Notes: a model not told the origin generated them from the sequence alone. A stretch of 49,773 nt of DNA from Nocardioides sp. (GCF_030655615.1 NZ_JAURVJ010000005.1:1-49773), one strand, 5' to 3'; numbered from the stretch's first letter, positions 1-8,408 are shown. Numbers and translations are program-made.

Positions 1-897
1 CCAACTCAACCTCCCGCCACTCGGGGACTCCGACACCCAAGGCACCGTCACCCCCTGGCTCAAGCAGGTCGGTGACAGCGTCGCGGTCGACGAGCCGTTG
101 CTGGAGGTCTCGACCGACAAGGTCGACACCGAGATCCCCTCGCCCGTCGCCGGCACGCTGCTCGAGATCAAGGCGGCCGAGGACGACACCGTCGAGGTCG
201 GCGCCGTCCTCGCCGTGATCGGCGACGAGGGCGAGTCGGCCGGCGACGCCACCGAGTCCGCCGAGCCCGAGGCGCAGCCCGCCGACGAGGGCGAGGCCGA
301 GAAGAAGGCCGAGCAGGAGGAGGAGATCGCCGACGACACGGGCGAGCTGCCCCCCGGCGACGAGACCCCCGAGTCCGAGAAGCAGTCCGCTCAGGCCGAC
401 ACCGGTGGTGGCGGCGAGGACCTCGAGCAGGAGCGCGCCGAGGCCCAGGCGGCCGAGTCCGACGGCGGTGGCTCCGGCGGCGGCTCTGGTGGCGGCGGTG
501 GCGGTACGGCCGTCTCCCTCCCGGCGCTCGGCGAGTCGGTCACCGAGGGCACCGTGACGCGCTGGCTCAAGAAGGTCGGCGACGACGTCGCCGTCGACGA
601 GCCGCTGCTCGAGGTGTCGACCGACAAGGTCGACACCGAGATCCCGTCCCCGGTCGCCGGCACGCTGCTGGAGATCAAGGTCGAGGAGGACGAGACCGTC
701 GAGGTCGGCGCCGAGCTCGCGATCATCGGTGACAAGAACGCCTCCGGCGGCGGCGCGCCCGAGAAGGCCACCCCCGAGGCGCAGCCCAAGGACGAGGAGC
801 AGGCCGAGAAGAAGGCCGAGCAGGAGGAGGAGATCGTCGAGGACAAGGGCGAGCTGCCCGCCGGCGACGAGACCCCCGAGAAGGAGAAGGCCGCCGA
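1..897 (+). repeat. 507-bp imperfect in-frame tandem duplication (lipoyl domain plus linker)
   Basis: Lipoyl motif and acidic linker recur at a constant 507-nt (169-codon) offset: the EVSTDK codons start at 104 and 611, and the [11 protein letters not shown] codons at 296 and 803. The second copy is close to the first along most of its length, which points to duplication of a whole lipoyl-plus-linker module rather than of the domain alone. Confidence 0.8.
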
Positions 898-1975
898 GCC
901 GGTCGCCGAGACCGAGCCCGAGCCCGACAAGGGACCCGAGCCCGACGCCAAGCCGGCCGCCGAGACCGCGCCGGCGCCGAGCGCGCAGTCGCCGTCGACC
1001 GGCGAGTCGTCCTCCAGCAGCGCTCCGTCGAGCGACGGCGGCGGCTACGTCACGCCGCTCGTCCGTAAGCTCGCCGCCCAGAACGACGTCGACCTGTCGT
1101 CGGTCACCGGCACCGGTGTGGGCGGGCGCATCCGCAAGCAGGACGTGCTCGACGCCGCCAAGGCCAAGAAGGAGGCCGCCGCGGCTCCCGCTGCTGCTGC
1201 TCCCGCCGCGGCGGCCCCGGCCGCCGCTGCCGCCCCCTCGGCTCCGTCGGTGACCCCGTCGCCGCTGCGCGGGACGACCGAGAAGATCAGCCGCCTCCGC
1301 AAGATCATCGCCGAGCGGATGGTCGACTCGCTGCAGACCAGCGCCCAGCTGACCCAGGTGGTCGAGGTCGACGTCACCAACGTCGCCCGCCTCCGCCAGG
1401 CCCGCAAGGACGACTTCCTCGCCCGTGAGGGCGTCAAGCTGTCCTACCTGCCGTTCTTCGCCAAGGCGGCGGTCGACGCTCTCAAGCAGCACCCCAAGCT
1501 CAACGCGACGATCGACACCGACGAGGGCACGATCACCTACTACGACCGCGAGAACATCGCGTTCGCCGTCGACACCGAGAAGGGCCTGATCACCCCCGTC
1601 GTCAAGGACGCCGGTGACCTCTCGATCGCCGGTCTGGCCAAGAAGATCGCCGACGTCGCCCAGCGCACCCGGACCAACAAGATCGGTCCCGACGAGCTCG
1701 GAGGCGGCACCTTCACGATCACCAACCTCGGCAGCGTCGGCGCCCTCTGGGACACCCCGATCGTCAACAAGCCGCAGGTCGCGATCCTCGGTCCCGGTGC
1801 GGTCGTCAAGCGTCCCGTCGTGATCGACGACCCCAACCTGGGCGAGACGATCGCGGTGCGCCACATGGTCTACCTCGCGCTGACCTACGACCACCGCCTG
1901 GTCGACGGCGCCGACGCCGGCCGCTTCCTCCAGGACGTAAAGAAGCGCCTCGAGGCCGGGGCCTTCGAGGTCTGA
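2..1975 (+). CDS. sucB/dlaT: 2-oxoacid dehydrogenase E2 (dihydrolipoamide acyltransferase), 5' partial
   Basis: This is the E2 core of a 2-oxoacid dehydrogenase complex, which moves acyl groups from E1 to CoA through lipoyl-lysine arms. The start lies left of the window; the frame is open from base 2. Two lipoyl domains are visible, each with the lipoylation motif [14 protein letters not shown] (about nt 104-145 and 611-652). They are joined by acidic linkers and a Gly/Ser-rich stretch near nt 465-505. A peripheral subunit-binding domain follows (about nt 1048-1158, TPLVRKLA and [11 protein letters not shown]), then an Ala/Pro hinge and the catalytic domain (about nt 1280-1975). The active-site His codon is at 1892 in YDHRLVDG. 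In actinobacteria one such E2 can serve both pyruvate and 2-oxoglutarate dehydrogenases, so the substrate is not settled. The lipB and lipA genes downstream supply its cofactor. The first ~60 nt match the second lipoyl domain poorly, perhaps a contig-edge effect. Confidence 0.95.
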   Translation, partial: QLNLPPLGDSDTQGTVTPWLKQVGDSVAVDEPLLEVSTDKVDTEIPSPVAGTLLEIKAAEDDTVEVGAVLAVIGDEGESAGDATESAEPEAQPADEGEAEKKAEQEEEIADDTGELPPGDETPESEKQSAQADTGGGGEDLEQERAEAQAAESDGGGSGGGSGGGGGGTAVSLPALGESVTEGTVTRWLKKVGDDVAVDEPLLEVSTDKVDTEIPSPVAGTLLEIKVEEDETVEVGAELAIIGDKNASGGGAPEKATPEAQPKDEEQAEKKAEQEEEIVEDKGELPAGDETPEKEKAAEPVAETEPEPDKGPEPDAKPAAETAPAPSAQSPSTGESSSSSAPSSDGGGYVTPLVRKLAAQNDVDLSSVTGTGVGGRIRKQDVLDAAKAKKEAAAAPAAAAPAAAAPAAAAAPSAPSVTPSPLRGTTEKISRLRKIIAERMVDSLQTSAQLTQVVEVDVTNVARLRQARKDDFLAREGVKLSYLPFFAKAAVDALKQHPKLNATIDTDEGTITYYDRENIAFAVDTEKGLITPVVKDAGDLSIAGLAKKIADVAQRTRTNKIGPDELGGGTFTITNLGSVGALWDTPIVNKPQVAILGPGAVVKRPVVIDDPNLGETIAVRHMVYLALTYDHRLVDGADAGRFLQDVKKRLEAGAFEV

Positions 1976-1986
1976 GCCACGCACGA

Positions 1987-2024
1987 CAGCCCCCTCCCGC
2001 GAGCTCGCTCGCGGGAGGGGGCTG
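1987..2024 (+). terminator. Intrinsic terminator hairpin after E2 gene
   Basis: A perfect 18-bp inverted repeat, arms 1987-2004 and 2007-2024, starts 11 nt after the E2 stop codon. It lacks a strong T-tract, as is common in GC-rich actinobacteria. Confidence 0.8.
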
Positions 2025-2041
2025 TTGCGTGTGACGCGAAG

Positions 2042-2096
2042 AGGTCGAGCGAGCGCGCGACCGAGCTCGCTCGGGCGCGACCGCGGGTCGAGACCT
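2042..2096. repeat. REP-like imperfect palindrome
   Basis: The segment begins aggtcgag and ends tcgagacct with GC-rich self-complementary sequence between. Its termini resemble those of the repeats at 4419-4575 and 48712-48962 (tcgagacc / ggtctcga), so it looks like a diverged single member of that family. Confidence 0.45.
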
Positions 2097-2106
2097 GCAG
2101 AGCCAC

Positions 2107-2138
2107 GCTGACCCGTCGCGTTTACGCGACGGGTCAGC
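2107..2138. terminator. Hairpin 1 of a related pair
   Basis: Perfect 14-bp inverted repeat, arms 2107-2120 and 2125-2138 with a TTTA loop. The stem shares gctgacccgtcg with the hairpin at 2156-2193. It sits between the convergent E2 and TerB-like genes. Confidence 0.6.
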
Positions 2139-2155
2139 GCACCTCACGTCGAAAT

Positions 2156-2193
2156 CACGCTGACCCGTCGTAGTTCTACGACGGGTCAGCGTG
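2156..2193. terminator. Hairpin 2 of a related pair
   Basis: Perfect 18-bp inverted repeat, arms 2156-2173 and 2176-2193, ending 27 nt from the stop codon of the minus-strand TerB-like gene. It probably terminates that gene and may act on both strands. Confidence 0.65.
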
Positions 2194-2220
2194 GTTTGGG
2201 TGTGCGGGGTGGTGCGTGGG

Positions 2221-2676
2221 TCAGAGCTCGAACTCCGAGGGGTCGATGCCGACGGCGTGGCAGGCCTCGCGGACGACGGCCTTCTCCTGGTCGTCGAAGT
2301 TGCCGTCGGCACCACCGATGATGATGCCGATCTGGATGACGGCACGCGCCTCGGCCGGCTTCTTCTTGGTCTTGCCGACGAGCTGGATCAGCTCGACCTT
2401 GCCGAGCTGGTAGTCGGCGGCGAGCTTGTTGCAGTTGTCGTCGAAGCGGCTGCTGAGGGTGTCGGGCGGGAAGTTCGACAGCGCGGCGTTGGAGGTGATC
2501 AGGCCGGAGACCTTCTGCCGCTCCGCCTGGTCGACGCTGCCGTCGGCTGCGGCGACGAGGGCGCACATCGCCATGCTGGCGTCGCGGAAGGACCCGCTCT
2601 GCAGCTCGTTCTTCTTGGCGAGCAGCTGGTCCTGCATCCCCTTCGTGGCCTGACGGAGCTGGTTCCAGATGGGCAT
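2221..2676 (-). CDS. TerB-like tellurite-resistance family protein
   Basis: A 151-residue soluble, mainly helical protein. Two similar acidic helical blocks (ALVAAADGSVDQAER and IIGGADGNFDDQEKAVVREA) are the hallmark of the TerB fold, which carries acidic metal-binding clusters. TerB proteins are linked to tellurite and other stress responses, but many stand-alone members have no proven role, so the family name should not be read as tellurite resistance. The start at 2676 (MPIWNQL) is preceded by AAGGA. It is convergent with the E2 gene and divergent from the epimerase gene, and no other ter genes are nearby. Confidence 0.85.
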   Translation of the reverse strand: MPIWNQLRQATKGMQDQLLAKKNELQSGSFRDASMAMCALVAAADGSVDQAERQKVSGLITSNAALSNFPPDTLSSRFDDNCNKLAADYQLGKVELIQLVGKTKKKPAEARAVIQIGIIIGGADGNFDDQEKAVVREACHAVGIDPSEFEL

Positions 2677-2810
2677 GCGATTCCTTACGTGTGGGGACAG
2701 GGTTGGTCCTCTCATCGTGCCGTACGGCGAAAGCGCGGCCCGGTGCCGCCGGTCACACCCCTTCCACCAGGTGTCCCGCGACCCGGGCACGGTCTGCCAG
2801 GCTGCGGCTC

Positions 2811-3716
2811 ATGGCCTCCCTCACGATCGTGCTCGCCGGCGGTTCCGGCTTCCTCGGCAGCCACCTGCGCACCGCCCTGACCGGGCGCGGCCACACCGTC
2901 ACCTCGCTCGTCCGCCGCGAGACCAGTGCCGCCGACGAGTCGACCTGGGACCCGTACGCCGGGCAGGTCGACCGCACGCTCGTCCGCACCGCAGACGTCG
3001 TCATCAACCTGGCCGGCTCCCCCACGCTGGGAAACCCGCACTCGAAGAAGTGGGCGCACGAGCTGATGGAGAGCCGGGTGACCACGACCCGCCTGCTCGC
3101 TGAGACGATCGCGGGCGCCGGGTCGGGCCGCCCACCGGCCTACCTCGCCGGCAACGGCATCTCCTACTACGGCGACCACGGCGACGCCGTGCTGACCGAG
3201 GTCTCCGACACCCGGGGCCACGCGCTGCTGACCGACGTCGCGCGCGCCTGGCAGGAGGCCGCCGACCCGGCCGTCGCCGCGGGCTCGCGGGTCTGCGTGC
3301 TGCGCACCGCGCCGGTGATGGACCGCCGCGCCGCGCCGCTGCAGCAGCTGCGGCTGCTCTTCAAGACCGGGCTCGGCGGCAAGATCGGCAACGGCCGGCA
3401 GTACATGCCGATGATCTCGCTGCGCGACTGGGTGGGCGGTGTCGTCCACCTCGCCGAGCACGACGACGCGTCCGGCGCATTCAACCTCTGCCTGCCCGAG
3501 GCGCCGACCAACGCCGAGTTCACCAAGACCCTCGCGGCCGCCGTCAGCCGCCCGGCGTTCGTGCCGGTGCCGGCCCCGCTGATCAAGGTGGCCGGCGGCA
3601 AGATGTCGTCGGAGCTGCTCGGCTCGCTCAACGTGCGCCCGGCGGCGCTGCTCGCCTCGGGCTACGTCTTCGAGGACGCCGACGTCGACGCGCTCATCGC
3701 GACCGCCCTGCGCTGA
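2811..3716 (+). CDS. TIGR01777-type NAD(P)-binding epimerase (SDR39U1/YfcH family)
   Basis: A 301-residue extended short-chain dehydrogenase. It opens with a Rossmann fold (VLAGGSGFLGSHL, residues 7-19) and has the family signatures VVINLAGSP, the ESRVTTTR helix and GNGISYYGDHGD. Its substrate is unknown in general. The position between E2 and lipB matches M. tuberculosis Rv2216, which supports orthology. ATG 2811 was chosen because the glycine-rich motif follows directly. The hexamer CAGGCT (2799-2804) lies 6 nt before it, like the leaderless promoters elsewhere in the window. The last 23 nt overlap the convergent gene that ends at 3694. Confidence 0.88.
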   Translation: MASLTIVLAGGSGFLGSHLRTALTGRGHTVTSLVRRETSAADESTWDPYAGQVDRTLVRTADVVINLAGSPTLGNPHSKKWAHELMESRVTTTRLLAETIAGAGSGRPPAYLAGNGISYYGDHGDAVLTEVSDTRGHALLTDVARAWQEAADPAVAAGSRVCVLRTAPVMDRRAAPLQQLRLLFKTGLGGKIGNGRQYMPMISLRDWVGGVVHLAEHDDASGAFNLCLPEAPTNAEFTKTLAAAVSRPAFVPVPAPLIKVAGGKMSSELLGSLNVRPAALLASGYVFEDADVDALIATALR

Positions 3717-4227
3717 CCGACGCCACCTGCCAGTCGGTTCCTCGTCCGGCACGCACGAGCACGATCCGCCGCGTCGACGGCCGGTCGCGGGGCAGGTCGA
3801 GCCCGGCGGCAGACACCTGGGCGACCCGGTCAGTGACGACCAGCACGAGGCGGCGGTCGCGCTCGAGCTCGACGCGCAACCGCAGCACCTGGGTGGTGAG
3901 GCCCGTGACGCGGGCGCCACGGTCGGTCCACGCCCGCAGCATCGCCGCATCGCGCTCCCCCGCCACCGACCCCGGCGTGTAGAGCCGCGCCAGGGCCTCG
4001 GGGTCGCCCGACGTCCAGGCCCGGGCACGGGCGGCGTCCCAGGCGCGCAGCGCCTCACGGGCGCGGCTCTGGTGCTCCGACCCCGAAGGGCGCGCGACCG
4101 GTCGCGTCACGGCCACCTCGGCCTGCTCGGGCTCGTCGAGCACCAGCACCCCGCACGCCACCCCCACCCCGCACACCGCGCCCGCCAGCACGCTGAGCAG
4201 CACGCGCACGAGGACCCGGGACGACAT
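3694..4227 (-). CDS. Membrane-anchored hypothetical protein
   Basis: A 177-residue protein with one N-terminal hydrophobic segment (about residues 5-30), then an extracytoplasmic domain. The pattern around SRAREALRAWDAARARAWTSGDPEALARLYTPGS resembles NTF2/SnoaL-like small alpha+beta folds, where the tryptophan-rich helix precedes GDPEALARLY. This fold guess is inference and no function can be given. ATG 4227 places the membrane segment at the N-terminus; an upstream extension of the frame would only translate the repeat DNA. It overlaps the convergent epimerase gene by 23 nt. Confidence 0.7.
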   Translation of the reverse strand: MSSRVLVRVLLSVLAGAVCGVGVACGVLVLDEPEQAEVAVTRPVARPSGSEHQSRAREALRAWDAARARAWTSGDPEALARLYTPGSVAGERDAAMLRAWTDRGARVTGLTTQVLRLRVELERDRRLVLVVTDRVAQVSAAGLDLPRDRPSTRRIVLVRAGRGTDWQVASVSAGRSR

Positions 4228-4288
4228 GCGTCCCAGTGAAGCCGAAACCACCCGTACGTCGTCGGCGTCATCCACAGGCCCGCCCCAC

Positions 4289-4400
4289 GGTGATCGAGCC
4301 GGGAGCCCGGGGCGAGGTTCCCGCAGCGTCCCCACGGTGATCGAGCCGGGCGAGCCCTCGGCGAGCCCGTGTCGAGATCCCCGCAGCCGACGTGGCCGAG
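4289..4400. repeat. Two diverged REP-like units (type B)
   Basis: Two segments beginning cggtgatcgagccggg (near 4289 and 4337) run into cccgcag. The second ends gtgtcgagatccccgcag. They match in inverted form the type B units at 48839-48887 and 49052-49100, but are shorter and diverged. Confidence 0.6.
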
Positions 4401-4418
4401 TCGAGCTGGACCTGAGGT

Positions 4419-4575
4419 GGTCTCGACACGCGGTGACTCCGTCCCCGCGGCTCGACCACCGTGGGGTTGCGGGGGTTTCGACACGCGGTGACTCCGTCCC
4501 CGCGGCTCGACCACCGCGGGGTTGCGGGGGTCTCGACACGCGGTGACTCCGTCCCCGCGGCTCGACCACCGTGGG
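4419..4575. repeat. 55-bp tandem repeat, about 2.8 copies (type A REP-like units)
   Basis: A 43-nt core starting ggtctcgacacgcggtgac and ending cggctcgaccaccg occurs at 4419-4461, 4474-4516 and 4529-4571. The exact period is 55 nt; the 12-nt spacers read about tggggttgcggg. The copies differ by single bases. This array and the type B units fill the 366-nt gap between the genes ending 4227 and starting 4594. The same core occurs inverted at 48712-48754 and 48920-48962. Confidence 0.9.
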
Positions 4576-4593
4576 TGGTGCGATCCTTGCGCG

Positions 4594-5442
4594 GTGCTGA
4601 CGCGACGGACCCTGCTGGTCGGAGGTCTCGTCGGGGTCGCGGCGAGCGGCTGCGGGGTCGACACGGTCCCCGTCTCACAGCTGCCGCCCACACCGGACGT
4701 CGCACCCGGTCCGGTCGTGCTCGGCGAGTTCACGTCGAGGCGTCGGCTCGGGGCGCGGGTGCGGTGGGGCGTGACCCGGCCACCGGGCGTGGACGGGCCG
4801 CTGCCGCTGGTGGTCGCGCTGCACGGGCACGGGGGCGGCGTGGCCCAGCTGTTCGGGCCCGACCTCGCCCTCCCCCGCTACGTCGCGGCCGCGGTCGCCG
4901 GCGGCATCCCCCCGTTCGCGCTCGCCGTCGTCAACGGCGGCAACGGGTTCTGGCACGAACGGCCGACGGGTGAGGACGGCGGCGCGATGGTCGTCGAGGA
5001 GTTCCTGCCGCTGCTGGCCGGGAGCGCCGACGCCGACGTACGCGCCGGCGCGGCCGACCGGATCGGACTGCTCGGCTGGTCGATGGGCGGGTACGGCGTC
5101 CTGCACCTCGCGCCGGTCCTCGGCGCCGACCGCGTCGCCGCCGTGTGCGCGTCCAGCCCGGGCCTCTACACCGACCCGACGCAGGCGCACCCCGACGGCT
5201 TCGCCGACCCCGCGGAGTACGAGCGGTTCTCGGTGATGGACCGCCAGGCCGACCTGTCCGGCATCCCGGTCCGGGTCGCGTGCGGCACCCGCGACTACTT
5301 CTTCGACGCCGTCGAGACCTACGTCGAGGGCTTCCCCGACGACGCCGACCTCGAGGTCGCCTTCGGCGACGGCGCGCACGAGCTGGCCTTCACGCGGCGC
5401 TCCCTGCCCGAGGACCTCGGGTTCGTGGCGTCGCGGCTCTGA
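4594..5442 (+). CDS. Tat-exported lipoprotein alpha/beta hydrolase (esterase D-like), paralogue 1
   Basis: A 282-residue predicted serine hydrolase. The N-terminus LTRRTLLVGGLVGVAASGC has a twin-arginine motif and a possible lipobox ending at Cys20, so it should be exported folded and lipid-anchored. An alpha/beta hydrolase domain follows, with the oxyanion region VVALHGHGGG, nucleophile elbow GWSMGGYG (Ser163), acid in GTRDYF (Asp234) and His262 in GAHELAF. Related families are esterase D and feruloyl-esterase-like proteins; the substrate is unknown. GTG 4594 was chosen because the Tat signal begins there; GATCCT lies 6 nt upstream. The gene at 5745 is a close paralogue. The start abuts the 55-bp repeat array. 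Confidence 0.88.
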   Translation: MLTRRTLLVGGLVGVAASGCGVDTVPVSQLPPTPDVAPGPVVLGEFTSRRRLGARVRWGVTRPPGVDGPLPLVVALHGHGGGVAQLFGPDLALPRYVAAAVAGGIPPFALAVVNGGNGFWHERPTGEDGGAMVVEEFLPLLAGSADADVRAGAADRIGLLGWSMGGYGVLHLAPVLGADRVAAVCASSPGLYTDPTQAHPDGFADPAEYERFSVMDRQADLSGIPVRVACGTRDYFFDAVETYVEGFPDDADLEVAFGDGAHELAFTRRSLPEDLGFVASRL

Positions 5443-5449
5443 CGTCGCC

Positions 5450-5668
5450 TCAGGCCGCGGTGTACGCCCACGAACCGGCGAAGCGGGTCTGGCCGAGGGC
5501 GGGCGTGTTCCAGACGACCTGCACCCCGAACCTGGTCTGGGTGCTGAAGACGTGGGTGTTGTTCCCCAGGGACGGGTTGACGGCCTCGTGGGGATCGATG
5601 CACAGGAAGATCCCGATGGCGGCGATCGCCAGGGCGTCGTGGCGGAAGAAGTCGAGAGTCCTGCTCAT
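5450..5668 (-). CDS. Small secreted or membrane protein, unknown function
   Basis: A 72-residue protein between the two hydrolase genes, on the opposite strand. One hydrophobic stretch (ALAIAAIGIFLCI, about residues 11-23) could be a signal or membrane anchor. A short polar domain rich in Asn, Thr and aromatic residues follows (VFSTQTRFGVQVVWNTP). ATG 5668 has an upstream AAAGGGA at suitable spacing. The family is not recognised. Confidence 0.6.
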   Translation of the reverse strand: MSRTLDFFRHDALAIAAIGIFLCIDPHEAVNPSLGNNTHVFSTQTRFGVQVVWNTPALGQTRFAGSWAYTAA

Positions 5669-5732
5669 CGGGATCCCTTTCGGGGGTGGCCGCAACGTAG
5701 GCGTGCCGGGGCCCGAGCGGAATGGCCTCACG

Positions 5733-5738
5733 TAGCCT
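5733..5738 (+). promoter_or_regulatory. -10 box TAGCCT, leaderless promoter of second hydrolase
   Basis: TAGCCT ends 6 nt before GTG 5745, so transcription would begin at or next to the start codon. Confidence 0.6.
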
Positions 5739-5744
5739 CACGGC

Positions 5745-6650
5745 GTGCTCAGCCGTCGGACCCTCCTGCTCGGCGGAGGCGCCGCGACGGTCGCCGTGGC
5801 CGCAGGCGGCGTCGGGGTCTGGGAGGGCGCCCTCCCCGGACGCGTGTTCCTGCAGGCCGAGCTCGGCCTCAACGGCGAGGACGGCGTCGTGCCCGACGTG
5901 GCGACCGGACCGGTCGAGTCGGGATCGTTCGTCTCGCAGGCCCGGCTCGGCGCCACCGTGCGCTGGCACCTGCTGCTCCCGCCCGGCACCACGGTCGACG
6001 CCGACCTGCCGCTGGTCGTCGCGCTGCACGGGCTGGGCTGGGAGGTCGACAGCTTCCTGCCCGGCGACCTCGGCGTGCCCGAGCTCCTCGCCCAGGCCGT
6101 CGCCGACGGCGTACCGCCCTTCGCGATCGTCGTGCCCGACGGCGGCGACACCTACTGGCACGAGCGGCCGAGCGGCGAGGACGCCGGCGCGATGGTCGTC
6201 GACGAGCTGCTGCCGCTGATGGCTGAGCGGGGCCTGCGTGCCACACCCACGGACCGGATCGGGCTGATCGGCTGGTCGATGGGCGGGTACGGCGCCCTGA
6301 GGCTCGCCGGTCTCCTCGGGTCCGAGCGCGTCGCCGCCGTCGCCGTGGCCGGTCCCGCGCTGTGGTCGGACGCCGACGAGGCGAGCAGAAGCGGCTTCGA
6401 CGACGCCGACGAGTACCGCGCATTCACGGTCTTCGGCCACCAGGACGACCTGGCCGGCATCGAGGTCAGCATCGACTGCGGCACCGGCGACCCGTTCTAC
6501 CGCTCGGTCGAGGACTACGTCGACGGCTTCCCCGGCGACGCCGACGTGCGGTCGTCGTTCGAGCCCGGCGCGCACGACCGCGGGTTCTGGCGGCGCGTCA
6601 TGCCCGCGCAGCTCGAGCTGCTCGGGCGCGCGCTAGCCTCGGAGACGTGA
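5745..6650 (+). CDS. Tat-exported alpha/beta hydrolase, paralogue 2
   Basis: A 301-residue paralogue of the 4594-5442 product. It has a twin-arginine signal ([10 protein letters not shown] then a hydrophobic run to about residue 25) but no lipobox cysteine, so it is probably released or held by the uncleaved signal. Catalytic residues correspond: Ser178 in GWSMGGYG, Asp249 in CGTGDPFY, His277 in GAHDRGFW. The strings [10 protein letters not shown] and FWHERPTGED are almost identical between the two proteins. The substrate is unknown. GTG 5745 is supported by the -10 box 6 nt upstream. The stop codon overlaps the lipB start (GTGA). Confidence 0.88.
   Translation: MLSRRTLLLGGGAATVAVAAGGVGVWEGALPGRVFLQAELGLNGEDGVVPDVATGPVESGSFVSQARLGATVRWHLLLPPGTTVDADLPLVVALHGLGWEVDSFLPGDLGVPELLAQAVADGVPPFAIVVPDGGDTYWHERPSGEDAGAMVVDELLPLMAERGLRATPTDRIGLIGWSMGGYGALRLAGLLGSERVAAVAVAGPALWSDADEASRSGFDDADEYRAFTVFGHQDDLAGIEVSIDCGTGDPFYRSVEDYVDGFPGDADVRSSFEPGAHDRGFWRRVMPAQLELLGRALASET
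6634..6639 (+). promoter_or_regulatory. -10 box TAGCCT, leaderless promoter of lipB
   Basis: TAGCCT lies inside the end of the preceding hydrolase gene, 7 nt before GTG 6647. lipB can therefore be transcribed on its own. Confidence 0.6.
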
Positions 6651-7378
6651 AGGACCTGACCTTCGAGGTCGCCGGCCTCGGCGCCGACGCGGTCGACTAC
6701 CTGGCCGCGTGGGACCTCCAGCGCGACGTGCACGCCGGCGTCGTCGACGGCTCGCGGCCCCCGACGGTGCTGCTGCTCGAGCACCCGCCCGTCTACACCG
6801 CCGGCAAGCGCACCGACCCCCACGAGCGCCCGGCCGACCCCGGCGGCGCGCAGGTCCTCGACGTCGACCGCGGGGGCAAGATCACCTTCCACGGTCCCGG
6901 CCAGCTCGTCGGCTACCCGATCGTCCGGCTGCCCGACCACGTCAAGGTCGTCGACTACGTGCGCCGCGTCGAGGAGGCCCTGATCGCCGTCTGTCGCGAC
7001 CTCGGCGTCGAGACCGCCCGTGTCCCGGGCCGCAGCGGCGTGTGGCTCCGCGCCGACGGCCCGCTGCCCGAGCGCAAGGTCGCCGCCATCGGCATCCGCG
7101 TCAGCCGCGGCGTCACCATGCACGGCTTCTCGCTCAACTGCGACGTCGACCTCTCCTGGTACGACCGCTTCGTCCCCTGCGGCATCGCCGACGCCGGCGT
7201 CACCACGCTCTCCGCCGAGGTGGGCCGACCGGTCACCGTCACCGACGTCCTGCCCTCGGTGGAGCGGCACTTGCGCGACTACCTCGCGTGGTCGCCCTAC
7301 GACGCCACGCCCGACTACGAGCCCCGCCCCGAGCCCGGGCGCGGCCCGCGCATCGAGCTGGTCCGCCCCGGCGGCTGA
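6647..7378 (+). CDS. lipB: Octanoyl-[acyl-carrier-protein]:protein N-octanoyltransferase
   Basis: LipB moves the octanoyl group from acyl carrier protein to lipoyl-domain lysines, the first step of lipoate assembly. At 243 residues it has normal length. The signature [18 protein letters not shown] is at residues 75-92. The catalytic pair is Lys144 ([12 protein letters not shown]) and Cys178 (FVPCGI). GTG 6647 overlaps the preceding stop. Its substrates are the E2 lipoyl domains encoded at the left of the window, and lipA, which completes the cofactor, is 3 kb downstream. In M. tuberculosis lipB and lipA are adjacent; here three genes (ABC pair, epimerase) separate them. Confidence 0.97.
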   Translation: MKDLTFEVAGLGADAVDYLAAWDLQRDVHAGVVDGSRPPTVLLLEHPPVYTAGKRTDPHERPADPGGAQVLDVDRGGKITFHGPGQLVGYPIVRLPDHVKVVDYVRRVEEALIAVCRDLGVETARVPGRSGVWLRADGPLPERKVAAIGIRVSRGVTMHGFSLNCDVDLSWYDRFVPCGIADAGVTTLSAEVGRPVTVTDVLPSVERHLRDYLAWSPYDATPDYEPRPEPGRGPRIELVRPGG

Positions 7379-7391
7379 CCCCGCCCCCCAC

Positions 7392-7429
7392 CACGCCGAG
7401 TCGGCGTACATATGCGCCGACTCGGCGTG
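7392..7429 (+). terminator. Terminator hairpin after lipB
   Basis: Perfect 15-bp inverted repeat, arms 7392-7406 and 7415-7429 with an 8-nt loop, 13 nt after the lipB stop. Confidence 0.75.
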
Positions 7430-7472
7430 AGGGCGTGGTCTGATGTCCGTTCCCCGACGCGAGGAGCGAGAC

Positions 7473-8408
7473 ATGGCCGAGCTGGTCATCGAGGCCACCG
7501 GCCTGCGCAAGGAGTTCCGCAGCCGCAAGGGCACGCGGGTCGCGGTGCACGACCTCGACCTGGCGGTGCCGGCGGGCGGGGTGCACGGGTTCCTCGGGCC
7601 CAACGGTTCGGGCAAGACCACGACGATCCGGATGCTGCTCGGGCTGGCCCGCGCGACGCGCGGCGAGATGCGGCTGTTCGGCCAGCAGGTGCCTGCCCAC
7701 CTGCCCGCCGTGATCGACCGCGTGGGTGCGGTGGTCGAGTCTCCCAAGTTCTCGCCCAACTTCACGGGCCGTCGCAACCTGCTGCTGCTCGCGCGCACGA
7801 TCGGCGTCCCGGACGCCCAGGTCGACCGGGCGGTCGAGACCGTCGGTCTCACCGGCCGTGACCGCGACCGCTACAAGTCCTACTCGCTCGGCATGAAGCA
7901 GCGCCTGGCCATCGCCGCGACGCTGCTCAAGGACCCGCAGCTGCTCATCCTCGACGAGCCGACCAACGGCCTCGACCCGGCCGGGATCCGGGAGATCCGC
8001 GAGACCATCCGCGACCTCGGCGAGCGCGGCGTGACCGTGCTGCTGAGCTCCCACATCCTCGCGGAGGTCCAGCAGGTCTGCACCTCCGCCACGATCATCG
8101 GCAACGGCCGGCTGCTCGCCTCGGGCCGGGTCGACGACCTCATCGGCAGCGCAGGGGCGTCGGCGTACGTCGTCGAGGTGCCCGACCCGGCCCCCGCCGG
8201 CGAGGCCCTCGCCGCCGCCGGGCTCGTCGCGACCCCCGCGCCCGACGGCCTCCGCGTCGAGACCGACGACCCCGCCCTCGTCACCCGCACCCTCGGCGAG
8301 GCCGGCATCTGGCTGACCGCGCTCACCCCGCAGCGGCGCGACCTGGAGTCGGTGTTCCTCGAGCTCACCGCCGCCGACACCCTCGGCCACGGCGAGGGGG
8401 CACGATGA
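7473..8408 (+). CDS. ABC transporter ATP-binding protein (ABC-2 type exporter)
   Basis: A 311-residue ATPase. It shows Walker A GPNGSGKTT (residues 42-50), signature YSLGMKQRLAIA, Walker B LLILDEPTNGLD and the switch-histidine region SSHIL. The C-terminal ~90 residues resemble the accessory domain of antibiotic/NatA-like exporters. ATG 7473 (MAELVIE) was chosen because GAGGAG at 7461-7466 is well placed; an ATG at 7443 would add ten residues containing that site. The permease gene overlaps by 4 nt (ATGA), so the two form one exporter. The cargo is unknown. Confidence 0.93.
   Translation: MAELVIEATGLRKEFRSRKGTRVAVHDLDLAVPAGGVHGFLGPNGSGKTTTIRMLLGLARATRGEMRLFGQQVPAHLPAVIDRVGAVVESPKFSPNFTGRRNLLLLARTIGVPDAQVDRAVETVGLTGRDRDRYKSYSLGMKQRLAIAATLLKDPQLLILDEPTNGLDPAGIREIRETIRDLGERGVTVLLSSHILAEVQQVCTSATIIGNGRLLASGRVDDLIGSAGASAYVVEVPDPAPAGEALAAAGLVATPAPDGLRVETDDPALVTRTLGEAGIWLTALTPQRRDLESVFLELTAADTLGHGEGAR

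Noticed and set aside
4419..4575. 55-bp array as a CRISPR array
   Set aside because: The 12-nt spacers are nearly identical and no cas genes are present.
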